7,958 nt of DNA from Pontimonas sp. GTDB taxonomy: Bacteria; Actinomycetota; Actinomycetes; Actinomycetales; Microbacteriaceae. Of the stretch, positions 1-7,090 are shown piece after piece. The notes under the pieces were generated by a model, which worked only from the letters and a program-made list of their open reading frames with translations, was not told the DNA's origin and ran no database searches. Each line of letters starts with the position of its first letter. Position 1 is the first letter of the stretch. The DNA lies in the NCBI GenBank assembly GCA_021741925.1, contig JAIOWW010000049.1:1-7958 (forward strand), given 5' to 3'. A program made the position numbers and the translations under genes.

Positions 1-551
1 ATCGCTGCGTAAACCTCGTCTAGAACTGCTGTTGCGGTGTCACCATCGGTGCCCTCTGGAACCCCGTAGACGAGGCGGTCAGGAGACAGGGTGTCTTCAA
101 CAGCGAAACCCTCGCGCAAGAACTCTGGGTTCCACATCAGGATTGCCCCTGTGGGTGTTATGAGTTCCGAGAGGCGCTCGGCGGTTCCGACAGGAACAGT
201 CGATTTACCGACCACCAGATCGCCCTCTGAGAGGTAGGGGACGAGTCCCTCACTCGCACCGTTCACATAGGTCATGTCCGCTGAGCCATCAGCTGCCTGG
301 GGGGTTCCCACTGCGACAAAGTGAACGTTGGCGTCCGCGGCAGCCGACATGTCTGTCGTGAACGTGAGGCGCGTGGCGTTTTTCTTTAGGAGTGCATCAA
401 ATCCTGGCTCGTGAAAAGGAGCAATACCCTGTTGAAGGGATTCGATGCGCGCTGGGTCAACGTCAATTCCGATCACCTCGTGACCAAGCTCTGCCATTGA
501 TGCGGCATGAACGGCACCCAAGTAGCCGCACCCGATAACGGAGATTTTCAC
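1..551 (-). CDS. ugd: UDP-glucose 6-dehydrogenase, N-terminal part (3' end beyond the left edge)
   Basis: Oxidises UDP-glucose to UDP-glucuronate with two NAD+ in the cytoplasm, supplying uronic acid for surface polysaccharides. The first 183 residues are visible, against about 390-460 for the family. Residues 1-30 form the NAD-binding Rossmann start, with GCGYLG at 7-12 and an acidic D30 ending the second strand. EPGFDALLKK (48-57), VGTP (81-84), KSTVPVGT (116-123) and NPEFLREGFAVEDTLSPDR (141-159) are signatures of the UDP-glucose/GDP-mannose dehydrogenase family. The catalytic cysteine and UDP-binding C-terminal domain lie outside the window, so their integrity cannot be judged. The start is GTG at 549-551, chosen because the protein begins directly at the first beta strand (KISVIG) and a TAAGG sits 8 bases upstream. 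It follows trpS by 24 bases in the same direction and may be co-transcribed. A related nucleotide-sugar dehydrogenase (for example UDP-ManNAc or GDP-mannose) is possible, but the motifs favour Ugd. Confidence 0.9.
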   Translation of the reverse strand, partial: MKISVIGCGYLGAVHAASMAELGHEVIGIDVDPARIESLQQGIAPFHEPGFDALLKKNATRLTFTTDMSAAADANVHFVAVGTPQAADGSADMTYVNGASEGLVPYLSEGDLVVGKSTVPVGTAERLSELITPTGAILMWNPEFLREGFAVEDTLSPDRLVYGVPEGTDGDTATAVLDEVYAA

Positions 552-559
552 ACCAGCAA

Positions 560-564
560 CCTTA
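560..564 (-). promoter_or_regulatory. Ribosome binding site supporting the GTG start of ugd
   Basis: Read on the minus strand this is TAAGG, 8 bases before the GTG at 549-551. No ATG in the same frame offers a better start that preserves the Rossmann strand, so this site decides the start. Confidence 0.5.
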
Positions 565-575
565 CGCGAGCCCGG

Positions 576-1580
576 TCAGGCCCGTGGCAGAAGGCCCACG
601 GCCTCGTGAACTTTTGCCAGTGTCGCGTTGGCGATTGCTTCCGCTTTCGAAGCACCTGCAGCCAGTATGCGATCAAGCTCTGCTGGGTCAGCGAGCAGTT
701 CGTGAGTGGTGGTTCGGATAGGTTTCAACAGTTCGACAACTGCCTCGGCCACGGTGGACTTGAGTTCTCCATAACCCGAGCCTTGGAATTCCTTTTCCAG
801 GGCGCGCACCGATTTACCGGTGGCGAGAGAGGCGAGTGTCAGGAGGTTGGAGACTCCTGGCTTGTTCTCTGCATCGAAGCGAATCTCGGTATCGGTGTCC
901 GTGACGGCCGACTTGATTTTCTTGGTGATGACCGCTGGTTCGTCCAGTAACCAAATAATCCCCTGCGGTGACTCACCAGACTTGGACATCTTGGAATCGG
1001 GATTCTGAAGGTCAAAGATTTTTGCGGCCGCGTCCATGATTTTGACTTCGGGGACCACAAAGGTTTTGCCGAATCGTTGATTGAAGCGTTCGGCAATATT
1101 GCGGGTGAGTTCGATGTGTTGTCGTTGGTCTTCCCCAACAGGAACAACAGTGGCGTCATAGAGCAGGATGTCGGCGGCTTGAAGAATCGGATAGGTGAAG
1201 AGTCCCACGGTGGAGTTATCCGAGCCTTGCTTCTGCGATTTGTCCTTGAACTGGGTCATGCGGCTAGCTTCACCAAAACTGGTGACTGTGTTGAGAATCC
1301 AGGCAAGCTCAGAGTGGGCGGGGACATGGGACTGAACAAACAGGGTGGACTTCTCGGGATCAATTCCACAGGCGATGTATTGGGCAGCTGTTTTGCGAGT
1401 AGTGGCCGCCAAGACTTGAGGATCCTGAGGGACCGTGATGGCGTGGAGATCAACAACACAGAACACTGCATCATGGGTGTTTTGCATCTCAATCCACTGG
1501 ATTAGGGCTCCTGCGTAGTTGCCAAAGTGCAGTGAGTCCGCGGAAGGCTGCATGCCAGAAAACAGCTGGGGAGTGGTCAT
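576..1580 (-). CDS. trpS: Tryptophanyl-tRNA synthetase
   Basis: Class I aminoacyl-tRNA synthetase that charges tRNA-Trp with tryptophan using ATP. It is cytoplasmic and normally a homodimer. The 334 residues match the usual bacterial TrpS length. The HIGH-type ATP motif appears as HFGN at 18-21, after GMQPSADSLHFG. GEDQRQH at 149-155 belongs to the Trp/Tyr-tRNA synthetase core, and KMSKS is intact at 197-201. The C-terminal helical part (about 250-334) carries the anticodon-recognition region. The ATG at 1578-1580 is right because the protein opens with the typical LFSGMQPS stretch. No clear Shine-Dalgarno precedes it. It lies 41 bases downstream of asnB and 24 bases upstream of ugd. In related actinobacteria, as I recall, trpS directly follows xth, so asnB appears to have split that pair. 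Housekeeping gene with no sign of damage. Confidence 0.97.
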   Translation of the reverse strand: MTTPQLFSGMQPSADSLHFGNYAGALIQWIEMQNTHDAVFCVVDLHAITVPQDPQVLAATTRKTAAQYIACGIDPEKSTLFVQSHVPAHSELAWILNTVTSFGEASRMTQFKDKSQKQGSDNSTVGLFTYPILQAADILLYDATVVPVGEDQRQHIELTRNIAERFNQRFGKTFVVPEVKIMDAAAKIFDLQNPDSKMSKSGESPQGIIWLLDEPAVITKKIKSAVTDTDTEIRFDAENKPGVSNLLTLASLATGKSVRALEKEFQGSGYGELKSTVAEAVVELLKPIRTTTHELLADPAELDRILAAGASKAEAIANATLAKVHEAVGLLPRA

Positions 1581-1588
1581 GGGTAGTT

Positions 1589-1594
1589 AGCGTA
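1589..1594 (-). promoter_or_regulatory. Possible -10 element for trpS
   Basis: On the minus strand this reads TACGCT, matching the loose actinobacterial TANNNT pattern, and ends 8 bases before the trpS ATG. No convincing -35 lies at the right distance. If used, transcription would begin at or very near the start codon and give a leaderless mRNA, which would fit the lack of a Shine-Dalgarno. Such a short motif can easily occur by chance. Confidence 0.2.
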
Positions 1595-1621
1595 ACGGAC
1601 TTACTAATGGGCGCGTAGGTT

Positions 1622-3577
1622 CTAGCTTCTGCCTTGCGCTTCGAGCCAGCTTTGAAACATAAGGACATTCCAGATAGCGTCTTTATGGTCACGCGTCCCA
1701 CTCAAGTGCTCGTCCCAAACCTTGTGTACGGCCCCAGGGTTTAGGTAACCATCTGATTCAATCCGCGTTGGATCAAGGAGTTCCTCCGCCCACTCTCGAA
1801 GTGAACCTTTCAGCCAATCACCCAGAGGCATCCCGAAGCCCATCTTGGGTCGATCGACGAGTGACTTGTCAACTTTCTGGTGAAGGAGTTCACGCAGAAT
1901 CCACTTCCCGGTTTTTGCGCGTATCTTGTTGCTGGCCGGGAGACCCCATGCGAACTCAAAAACGCGGTGGTCTAAAAACGGCATGCGCGATTCGAGACTG
2001 TTCGCCATCGACGCGCGGTCAACCTTAGTCAGGATGCCGCTCACAAGGGATTCTTCAGTATCTCTCAACATCATTTGGTCGACAAGCGCACCAGAAATTG
2101 GCCAGGTTGGTTCCTCCCGCGTAACCCAATTCGAGCCATCCTTCATCATCAGTTCGGAACCACTAGCCGTTTGGAATAGTTCGTACAGGTGCTTCGGGTC
2201 CGTCGACCTGAGCAGGTGAGCCAGCCTGTATATCTTGTTCCCCGCCATTCCTAACTCACCGTTTTGTGAAATGGTTCTGGAGAGCAAATCCGACATTTTT
2301 TGCCAGGAAGCGGGAGACACGGTGGTTAGGTGATCAGATAGCTGCACACGCAAGGCGAGGGGAAACAATCTCAGTGTGTTCCAGATTGACTGAACTAGAG
2401 AATAGTGAGCGTAGCCACCAAAAAGCTCGTCACCCCCATCTCCAGTAAGACTGACGGTTACGGTCTCTTTAGCAAGGTGGGATACGAAGAACGTAGGAAT
2501 TTGCGAAATATCTGCGAAAGGTTCGTCGTAGATGGTGGGGAGGCGAGGGATGAAGTCCCTAACGTCTTGCTCACTTACATAGAGCTCGTGGTGATGTGTT
2601 CCCAACAGTTTTGAGATCTTCTTGGCCTGAGGCGCTTCGTTGTACCGAGTGTCGTCAAAGCCAATAGAAAAGGTGTTGATTGGCTTACTTGAATTTTCCT
2701 GCATCAGAGCGGTGATGAGAGTCGAATCGACACCACCAGAAAGAAAAGCTCCAATTGGGACGTCTCCCATCATTTGGAGACGAACAGATTGATCAAGAAC
2801 ATTCTCAAGTTCCGCCACAGCTTCAGTCTCTGAACCGATAAAAAGGAGCTCTCTTCTTGATTTCTCAGCTGCTTGCGCCGCGGACCAATACACATTTGGC
2901 GTGATGCTGGCGTTTGAGTCTGAAGCTACTACCTCCATCCATGTCCCTGGAGGCAACTTATGCACTTCTTCGTAGATCGTGTCAGGATCGGCGATGTAGC
3001 TGAAACGAAGAAAACTTGCTAGGGCCTCGCGACTGAGATTTTTTTTGAAGTTTGGAACCTTCTCAAAGGCCTTCAGTTCTGACGAAAAAACAAACGCAGC
3101 GTCGCTCCATCCGTAGTAGAGGGGCTTTTCGCCAAAGCGATCTCTCGCAATGATGAGCGAATTTTCGTCTTTGTCCCATAGCGCGAATGCAAACATTCCC
3201 ACGAGTTGACTCAAAGTCGACGTGAGCCCCCAATGAACAATGCATTCGACCAGCGTCTCCGTATCTGAGTGTCCTTTCCAATTTATTGAAAGACCTTGCT
3301 GCGACATCAGCCTTCTCAGGTCGAGGTGATTGTAAATCTCGCCGTTGAAGGTCACGTGGTAACGGCCGTTTGCTGAAGCCATGGGTTGGCTTCCTGCGTA
3401 AGAAAGGTCAACAATTGCTAGTCGGGCGTGTGCTAATCCGATGCCTGCTGTGGTGTCGCACCAAACACCTTGAGCATCAGGCCCACGATGAGATAAGGAT
3501 AAAGACATCTCACGCGCAACTGAATCCAGTGGAAATCCTGACCCACTCCGGGCGAAAACTCCAGCTATTCCGCACAT
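1622..3577 (-). CDS. asnB: Asparagine synthetase (glutamine-hydrolysing), AsnB family
   Basis: Transfers ammonia from glutamine to an ATP-activated carboxylate, classically aspartate to asparagine. Residues 1-200 form the class II glutaminase domain: nucleophile C2 exposed after Met removal (MCGIAGV), RGPD at 31-34, ARLAIVDLS at 51-59, FNGEIYNH at 77-84, and GHSDTE at 102-107. The synthetase domain follows, with the ATP PP-loop SGGVDS at 280-285, LTGDGGDELFGGY at 377-389, SLESRMPFLDHR at 527-538 and RPKMGFGMPLGDW at 576-588. All catalytic motifs are intact. At 651 residues it fits the long bacterial form, which often lies in surface-polysaccharide clusters and may amidate sugars or wall precursors instead of aspartate. 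The ATG is fixed by the required Cys at position 2; its Shine-Dalgarno is poor (GGAAG abuts the ATG). GC is about 48% in seven sampled 60-base lines versus about 59% in six lines from neighbours. Flanking non-coding DNA also suggests insertion. The family is certain; the substrate is not. Confidence 0.93.
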   Translation of the reverse strand: MCGIAGVFARSGSGFPLDSVAREMSLSLSHRGPDAQGVWCDTTAGIGLAHARLAIVDLSYAGSQPMASANGRYHVTFNGEIYNHLDLRRLMSQQGLSINWKGHSDTETLVECIVHWGLTSTLSQLVGMFAFALWDKDENSLIIARDRFGEKPLYYGWSDAAFVFSSELKAFEKVPNFKKNLSREALASFLRFSYIADPDTIYEEVHKLPPGTWMEVVASDSNASITPNVYWSAAQAAEKSRRELLFIGSETEAVAELENVLDQSVRLQMMGDVPIGAFLSGGVDSTLITALMQENSSKPINTFSIGFDDTRYNEAPQAKKISKLLGTHHHELYVSEQDVRDFIPRLPTIYDEPFADISQIPTFFVSHLAKETVTVSLTGDGGDELFGGYAHYSLVQSIWNTLRLFPLALRVQLSDHLTTVSPASWQKMSDLLSRTISQNGELGMAGNKIYRLAHLLRSTDPKHLYELFQTASGSELMMKDGSNWVTREEPTWPISGALVDQMMLRDTEESLVSGILTKVDRASMANSLESRMPFLDHRVFEFAWGLPASNKIRAKTGKWILRELLHQKVDKSLVDRPKMGFGMPLGDWLKGSLREWAEELLDPTRIESDGYLNPGAVHKVWDEHLSGTRDHKDAIWNVLMFQSWLEAQGRS

Positions 3578-3670
3578 CTTCCGACTTTTCTAGGCAATTA
3601 ACAGCATTCCATGACAACTAGGCCTTCAAACCCTATATCGCAATCGTGCGGTGGTTTGGGCGCTCTCGAG
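3578..3670 (-). other. Intergenic region between xth and asnB
   Basis: This 93-base gap is the longest non-coding stretch in the window and separates the packed sdh-xth operon from asnB. It holds an imperfect hairpin (listed separately). A TTGTCA at 3612-3617 resembles a -35 box, followed after a long 19-base spacer by TAGAAA at 3587-3592, only 9 bases before the asnB ATG. It could therefore carry the asnB promoter, but the spacer and -10 match are weak. I see no open reading frame of its own and no repeat. Confidence 0.3.
3627..3658 (-). terminator. Imperfect hairpin after xth, possible weak terminator
   Basis: The outer arms pair perfectly over six bases (3627-3632 with 3653-3658, CAAACC/GGTTTG). 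An inner 4-bp stem CGCA/TGCG (3639-3642 with 3647-3650) encloses a 4-base loop. Asymmetric unpaired bases separate the two stems and no T-run follows on the minus strand, so it is not a classic intrinsic terminator. Its place 12 bases after the xth stop suggests it may end or attenuate the sdh-xth transcript. Confidence 0.25.
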
Positions 3671-4498
3671 TCATATGTCGTAGTCAGCGATGACGGGCGC
3701 GTGATCTGACCACCTGGTGTCATAGCTGGGAGCTCGATCAATCCGGTAGTCCGTGACGGTGGCCGCCAATGGAGCATTGGCGAGATGGTAATCAATGCGC
3801 CAACCGGTGTCGTTATCGAACGCCTTGCCTCGCCAACTCCACCAGCTGTAGGGGCCCTCAACCTCTCCGTGGACCTTGCGACCAACATCCACAAATCGAC
3901 CGCCGGTTCCCAGGTTGTAGTTCTCGGAATCTTCGTGGCCGATCCAGGTATCAAAGTAGGCACGCTCCTCGGGAAGGAATCCCGAGTTCTTGAGGTTGCC
4001 TTTCCAATTGCGGATATCGAGCCAGCGATGGCCCACATTGAGGTCTCCCACGACCACGGTGGCGCGGTTGCTGGCACCAAGTTCCGCCATGCGCTTGGTC
4101 ATGATCTCCAGGAATTCATACTTGGCATCTTGTTTGGGAGTCCCCGCTTCGCCGGAGTGGACGTAGCAGCTCACAACAGTAAACGGTTTACCCGCAGGAG
4201 TCGTGATGTCGACTTCCACCCAACGACCTGCAGTGTCGACAGACTTCGGACCAAAATCCACGCGCACATCGTCGTGGCTCACCTTGGTGGCGATAGCCAC
4301 GCCTGCTCGACCTTTTTGAGAGGCTGCATCGTGGGCAATAACCCAGTCATCTCCAAGCAGCGCTTTGAGGTCTTCTCGTTCTGCTCGAACCTCCTGAAGT
4401 GCTAAGACATCGACGCCCGAGGCGTTCAACCACGTTTGCATACCTTTGCGAAAAGCGGCGCGAACACCATTTACGTTGACGCTTGCCACCCGCAGCAT
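3671..4498 (-). CDS. xth: Exodeoxyribonuclease III / class II AP endonuclease
   Basis: Magnesium-dependent base-excision repair enzyme. It cuts 5' of abasic sites, trims blocked 3' ends left by oxidative damage, and degrades one strand 3' to 5'. The 275 residues form one exonuclease-endonuclease-phosphatase domain, close to E. coli XthA (268). Visible active-site motifs are SVNVNGVRAA (6-15), LQEVRA with the metal ligand E36, SCYVHSG with Y112, GDLNVGH with D152 and N154, the DNA-contact WSWRG (220-224), GWRIDYHLA with D236, and the terminal SDHAPV with D265/H266. All are intact. The ATG at 4496-4498 lies 8 bases after the sdhB stop, and its ribosome binding site overlaps that stop, so it is very likely translated from the sdh mRNA. 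A housekeeping repair gene riding on a respiratory operon could link repair capacity to respiration; that is inference. The family call is firm. Confidence 0.96.
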   Translation of the reverse strand: MLRVASVNVNGVRAAFRKGMQTWLNASGVDVLALQEVRAEREDLKALLGDDWVIAHDAASQKGRAGVAIATKVSHDDVRVDFGPKSVDTAGRWVEVDITTPAGKPFTVVSCYVHSGEAGTPKQDAKYEFLEIMTKRMAELGASNRATVVVGDLNVGHRWLDIRNWKGNLKNSGFLPEERAYFDTWIGHEDSENYNLGTGGRFVDVGRKVHGEVEGPYSWWSWRGKAFDNDTGWRIDYHLANAPLAATVTDYRIDRAPSYDTRWSDHAPVIADYDI

Positions 4499-4504
4499 TG
4501 TTGA

Positions 4505-4509
4505 CCTTA
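4505..4509 (-). promoter_or_regulatory. Ribosome binding site of xth overlapping the sdhB stop
   Basis: On the minus strand this reads TAAGG, where TAA is the sdhB stop codon. It ends 6 bases before the xth ATG. Ribosomes finishing sdhB would sit on this site, which favours coupled translation. Confidence 0.6.
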
Positions 4510-5259
4510 CGGGCGACCGCGAAGGACAGCCTGCTTGACCTCAGCAATAGCTTTGGTCACCTCGATGCCGCGAGGGCATGCTTCGGTGCAGTTGAAGGTG
4601 GTGCGGCAACGCCACACGCCCTCTTTATCGTTCAGGATGTCTAGGCGGACCTGAGAGCCCTCATCACGGGAGTCAAAGATGAACCGGTGAGCGTTCACGA
4701 TGGCGGCGGGACCAAAGTACTGACCATCCGTCCAAAACACGGGGCAGCTGGAGGTGCAGGCAGCACAGAGGATGCACTTGGTGGTGTCATCGAAACGTGC
4801 ACGATCCTCGGGTGACTGTAGGCGCTCTTTGTCAGGCTTGGAGGAGGCGATCAGGAACGGCTGAACCTGACGATACGACTCGAAGAAAGGCTCCATGTCA
4901 ACGATGAGGTCCTTCTCCAGGGGCAGACCCTTGATGGCCTCAACGTAGATGGGCTGCGAGATGTCGAGGTCCTTGATGAGCGTCTTGCATGCAAGGCGGT
5001 TGCGACCATTGATACGCATGGCATCAGACCCACAAATGCCGTGAGCGCAACTGCGACGGAAGCTCAAGGTGCCATCAATGTCCCACTTGATCTTGTGGAG
5101 ACCATCCAACACGCGGTCTGTCGCATACAACTCGACGTCAAAGTCTTCCCAATAGGGTTCGGCGTCCTTCTCGGGATCAAACCGACGAAGGATGAACGTC
5201 ACCGTAAAGGACGGAATCTCCGCAATTTCGGTGGAAGGGTCAGCTGTTTGGGTAGCCAT
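4507..5259 (-). CDS. sdhB: Succinate dehydrogenase iron-sulfur subunit
   Basis: Carries electrons from the SdhA flavin through three Fe-S clusters to quinone at the membrane anchor of complex II, on the cytoplasmic face. The N-terminal ferredoxin domain binds the 2Fe-2S cluster with C71, C76, D79 and C91; the Asp as third ligand also occurs in E. coli SdhB. In the C-terminal domain, C162, C165, C168 and C228 fit the 4Fe-4S cluster, and C172, C218 and C224 fit the 3Fe-4S cluster. All expected ligands are present. The length of 250 is slightly above E. coli (238), mainly through the N-terminus. The ATG shares one base with the sdhA stop (TAATG). A strong purine-rich GGAGAGGAAG at 5265-5274, inside the last sdhA codons, lies 5 bases upstream. 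Translation is thus coupled to sdhA. Fumarate reductase FrdB is the main alternative, but the sdhC-sdhD-sdhA-sdhB context favours Sdh. Confidence 0.97.
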   Translation of the reverse strand: MATQTADPSTEIAEIPSFTVTFILRRFDPEKDAEPYWEDFDVELYATDRVLDGLHKIKWDIDGTLSFRRSCAHGICGSDAMRINGRNRLACKTLIKDLDISQPIYVEAIKGLPLEKDLIVDMEPFFESYRQVQPFLIASSKPDKERLQSPEDRARFDDTTKCILCAACTSSCPVFWTDGQYFGPAAIVNAHRFIFDSRDEGSQVRLDILNDKEGVWRCRTTFNCTEACPRGIEVTKAIAEVKQAVLRGRP

Positions 5260-7085
5260 TAGTACTTCCTCTCCATCGGTGGGTAGTTCGTAATCACCAC
5301 GGGTTTCCAGTCGATGGAAATGTGGTCCTCCACATTGGCTGACGTGGCATCCCCGGTGAGGTAGGCCATGGTGTGAACGAGATACTTCTCATCGTTGCGG
5401 TCGGGATAGTCATCGCGCATGTGACCACCGCGGCTTTCCTTCCGCTCCAGAGCGGAAGCGACAACCACCTCGGCAATGTCAAGCAGGAAGCCTAACTCGA
5501 TTGCCTCGAGTAGGTCGGTGTTGAAGCGCTTGCCACGATCGTGGATACCGATGTTCTTGTAACGCTCGCGAAGCGAGTGAATAGTCTTGGCAACGCTCCG
5601 AAGGGAATCGTCGGTTCTAAACACCTGAGCGTTGCGGTCCATTTCCTCTTGCAGTTCTTTCCGCAAAGTCGCAAGACGTTCGGAGCCATCCGCACTGCGG
5701 GCTCGCTCGATCATCTCGCGAACCTCTTTCGCGGGGTCGTCGGGCAGAGGCGCAAACTTCGCTTTGTTGGCGTATTCCACGGAGTAGCGGCCCGCTCGCT
5801 TTCCAAAAACATTGATGTCCAGCAGAGAGTTGGTTCCGAGCCTGTTCGAGCCGTGAACCGACACACACGCACACTCACCAGCGGCATAAAGACCCTTGAC
5901 CACGGTGTCGTTGTCGGAGAGGACCTCAGCCTTGATGTTGGTGGGAATACCACCCATCGCGTAGTGAGCGGTCGGCATGACAGGAACCGGTTCGTGAACC
6001 GGGTCAACACCCAAATAGGTTCTTGCAAACTCCGTGATGTCGGGAAGCTTGGTCTCGAGGACCTCCGCACCAAGGTGGGTGCAGTCGAGGAAGACGTAGT
6101 CCTTGTTGGGCCCACCACCGCGACCCTCTTGGACTTCTTGTACCATGCACCGAGCGATGATGTCACGAGGGGCGAGGTCCTTGATGGTGGGCGCGTAGCG
6201 CTCCATGAATCGCTCACCCGAAGCGTTCCGAAGAATTGCGCCTTCGCCACGCGCACCCTCGGTAAGGAGGATTCCCAAGCCCGCAAGCCCTGTGGGGTGG
6301 AATTGGAAGAACTCCATGTCCTCCAGAGGGATGCCCTTGCGCCAGACAATCCCCACACCATCACCAGTCAGCGTGTGAGCGTTCGAGGTGGTCTTGTAGA
6401 TCTTTCCGAAACCACCGGTGGCAAACACCACGGACTTGGCGTGGAAGATGTGGATGTCTCCGGTAGATAGCTCGTAGGCGACGACTCCCGCGGCTTGCTG
6501 AGCCTTCTTCTTGCCCTTGGCGCCGGGCTCGTCGACCATGATCAGGTCGAGAACATAGAACTCGTTGTAAAACTCGATGCCGAGCTTCACGCAGTTCTGG
6601 AACAGAGTCTGCAGAATCATGTGTCCCGTGCGGTCTGCTGCGTAACAGGAGCGACGAACTGGAGCTTTACCGTGGTCTCTGGTGTGACCACCGAATCGAC
6701 GTTGGTCGATTTTGCCATCGGGTGTTCGGTTGAAGGGCAGACCCATGTTTTCGAGGTCAATGACGGCGTCGATGGCCTCCTTAGCGAGGATCTCTGCTGC
6801 GTCCTGGTCGACGAGGTAGTCCCCACCCTTGACGGTGTCAAAGGTGTGCCATTCCCAACTGTCCTCTTCAATGTTCGCCAGAGCGGCCGCCATACCGCCC
6901 TGGGCAGCGCCGGTGTGGGAACGAGTGGGGTATAGCTTGGAGATCACGGCAGTCTTCGCGTGAGGACCAGCCTCGATAGCCGCGCGCATGCCGGCACCAC
7001 CGGCACCGACAATCACCACATCAAACTGGTGATGATGCGTGGTGATGTCGTTTTCTGTAGTTGTGGTGTCAGTGCTCGCCATCAT
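5259..7085 (-). CDS. sdhA: Succinate dehydrogenase flavoprotein subunit
   Basis: Oxidises succinate to fumarate on covalently bound FAD, joining the TCA cycle to the respiratory chain. At 608 residues it is close to E. coli SdhA (588). The Rossmann dinucleotide motif is DVVIVGAGGAG (22-32). H57 in PTRSHTGAAQGG is the expected covalent FAD attachment site. Substrate-site residues by family alignment are H263 (FHPTG), E276 and R279 (TEGARGEG), R307 in KDLAPRD (proton shuttle), H374 (PTAHYAMGG) and R415 (HGSNRLGTNSLLD). All are intact. The N-terminal tail (2-20) is polar and rich in Thr and His (HHH at 17-19). Two ATG codons lie in tandem at 7080-7085; the first is used here, but the second is equally possible. 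It starts 5 bases after the sdhD stop and overlaps sdhB by one base. Flavinylation needs an SdhE-type assembly factor, not encoded here. Confidence 0.98.
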   Translation of the reverse strand: MMASTDTTTTENDITTHHHQFDVVIVGAGGAGMRAAIEAGPHAKTAVISKLYPTRSHTGAAQGGMAAALANIEEDSWEWHTFDTVKGGDYLVDQDAAEILAKEAIDAVIDLENMGLPFNRTPDGKIDQRRFGGHTRDHGKAPVRRSCYAADRTGHMILQTLFQNCVKLGIEFYNEFYVLDLIMVDEPGAKGKKKAQQAAGVVAYELSTGDIHIFHAKSVVFATGGFGKIYKTTSNAHTLTGDGVGIVWRKGIPLEDMEFFQFHPTGLAGLGILLTEGARGEGAILRNASGERFMERYAPTIKDLAPRDIIARCMVQEVQEGRGGGPNKDYVFLDCTHLGAEVLETKLPDITEFARTYLGVDPVHEPVPVMPTAHYAMGGIPTNIKAEVLSDNDTVVKGLYAAGECACVSVHGSNRLGTNSLLDINVFGKRAGRYSVEYANKAKFAPLPDDPAKEVREMIERARSADGSERLATLRKELQEEMDRNAQVFRTDDSLRSVAKTIHSLRERYKNIGIHDRGKRFNTDLLEAIELGFLLDIAEVVVASALERKESRGGHMRDDYPDRNDEKYLVHTMAYLTGDATSANVEDHISIDWKPVVITNYPPMERKY

Positions 7086-7090
7086 GCGCT

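Noticed and set aside
507..1505. Plus-strand open frames opposite ugd and trpS (507-950, 820-1008 and 1077-1505)
   Set aside because: They are mirror frames of trpS and the ugd start, without family motifs or convincing ribosome binding sites.
3598..4080. Minus-strand frame of 160 codons running past the end of xth into the intergenic gap
   Set aside because: It is an alternate frame of xth for most of its length, with Pro/Arg/Thr-rich low-quality translation and no recognisable domain.
3785..4405. Plus-strand open frame of 206 codons opposite xth
   Set aside because: It is fully antisense to xth, which has all its active-site motifs. No domain is visible in the translation.
5541..6470. Long plus-strand open frame of 309 codons opposite sdhA
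   Set aside because: It lies wholly antisense to a clearly conserved sdhA. Its translation has no recognisable motif, and long antisense frames are common opposite GC-rich genes with strong codon bias.
6495..6935. Plus-strand open frame of 146 codons opposite sdhA
   Set aside because: Its hydrophobic start could suggest a signal peptide, but the whole frame is antisense to conserved FAD-domain codons of sdhA.
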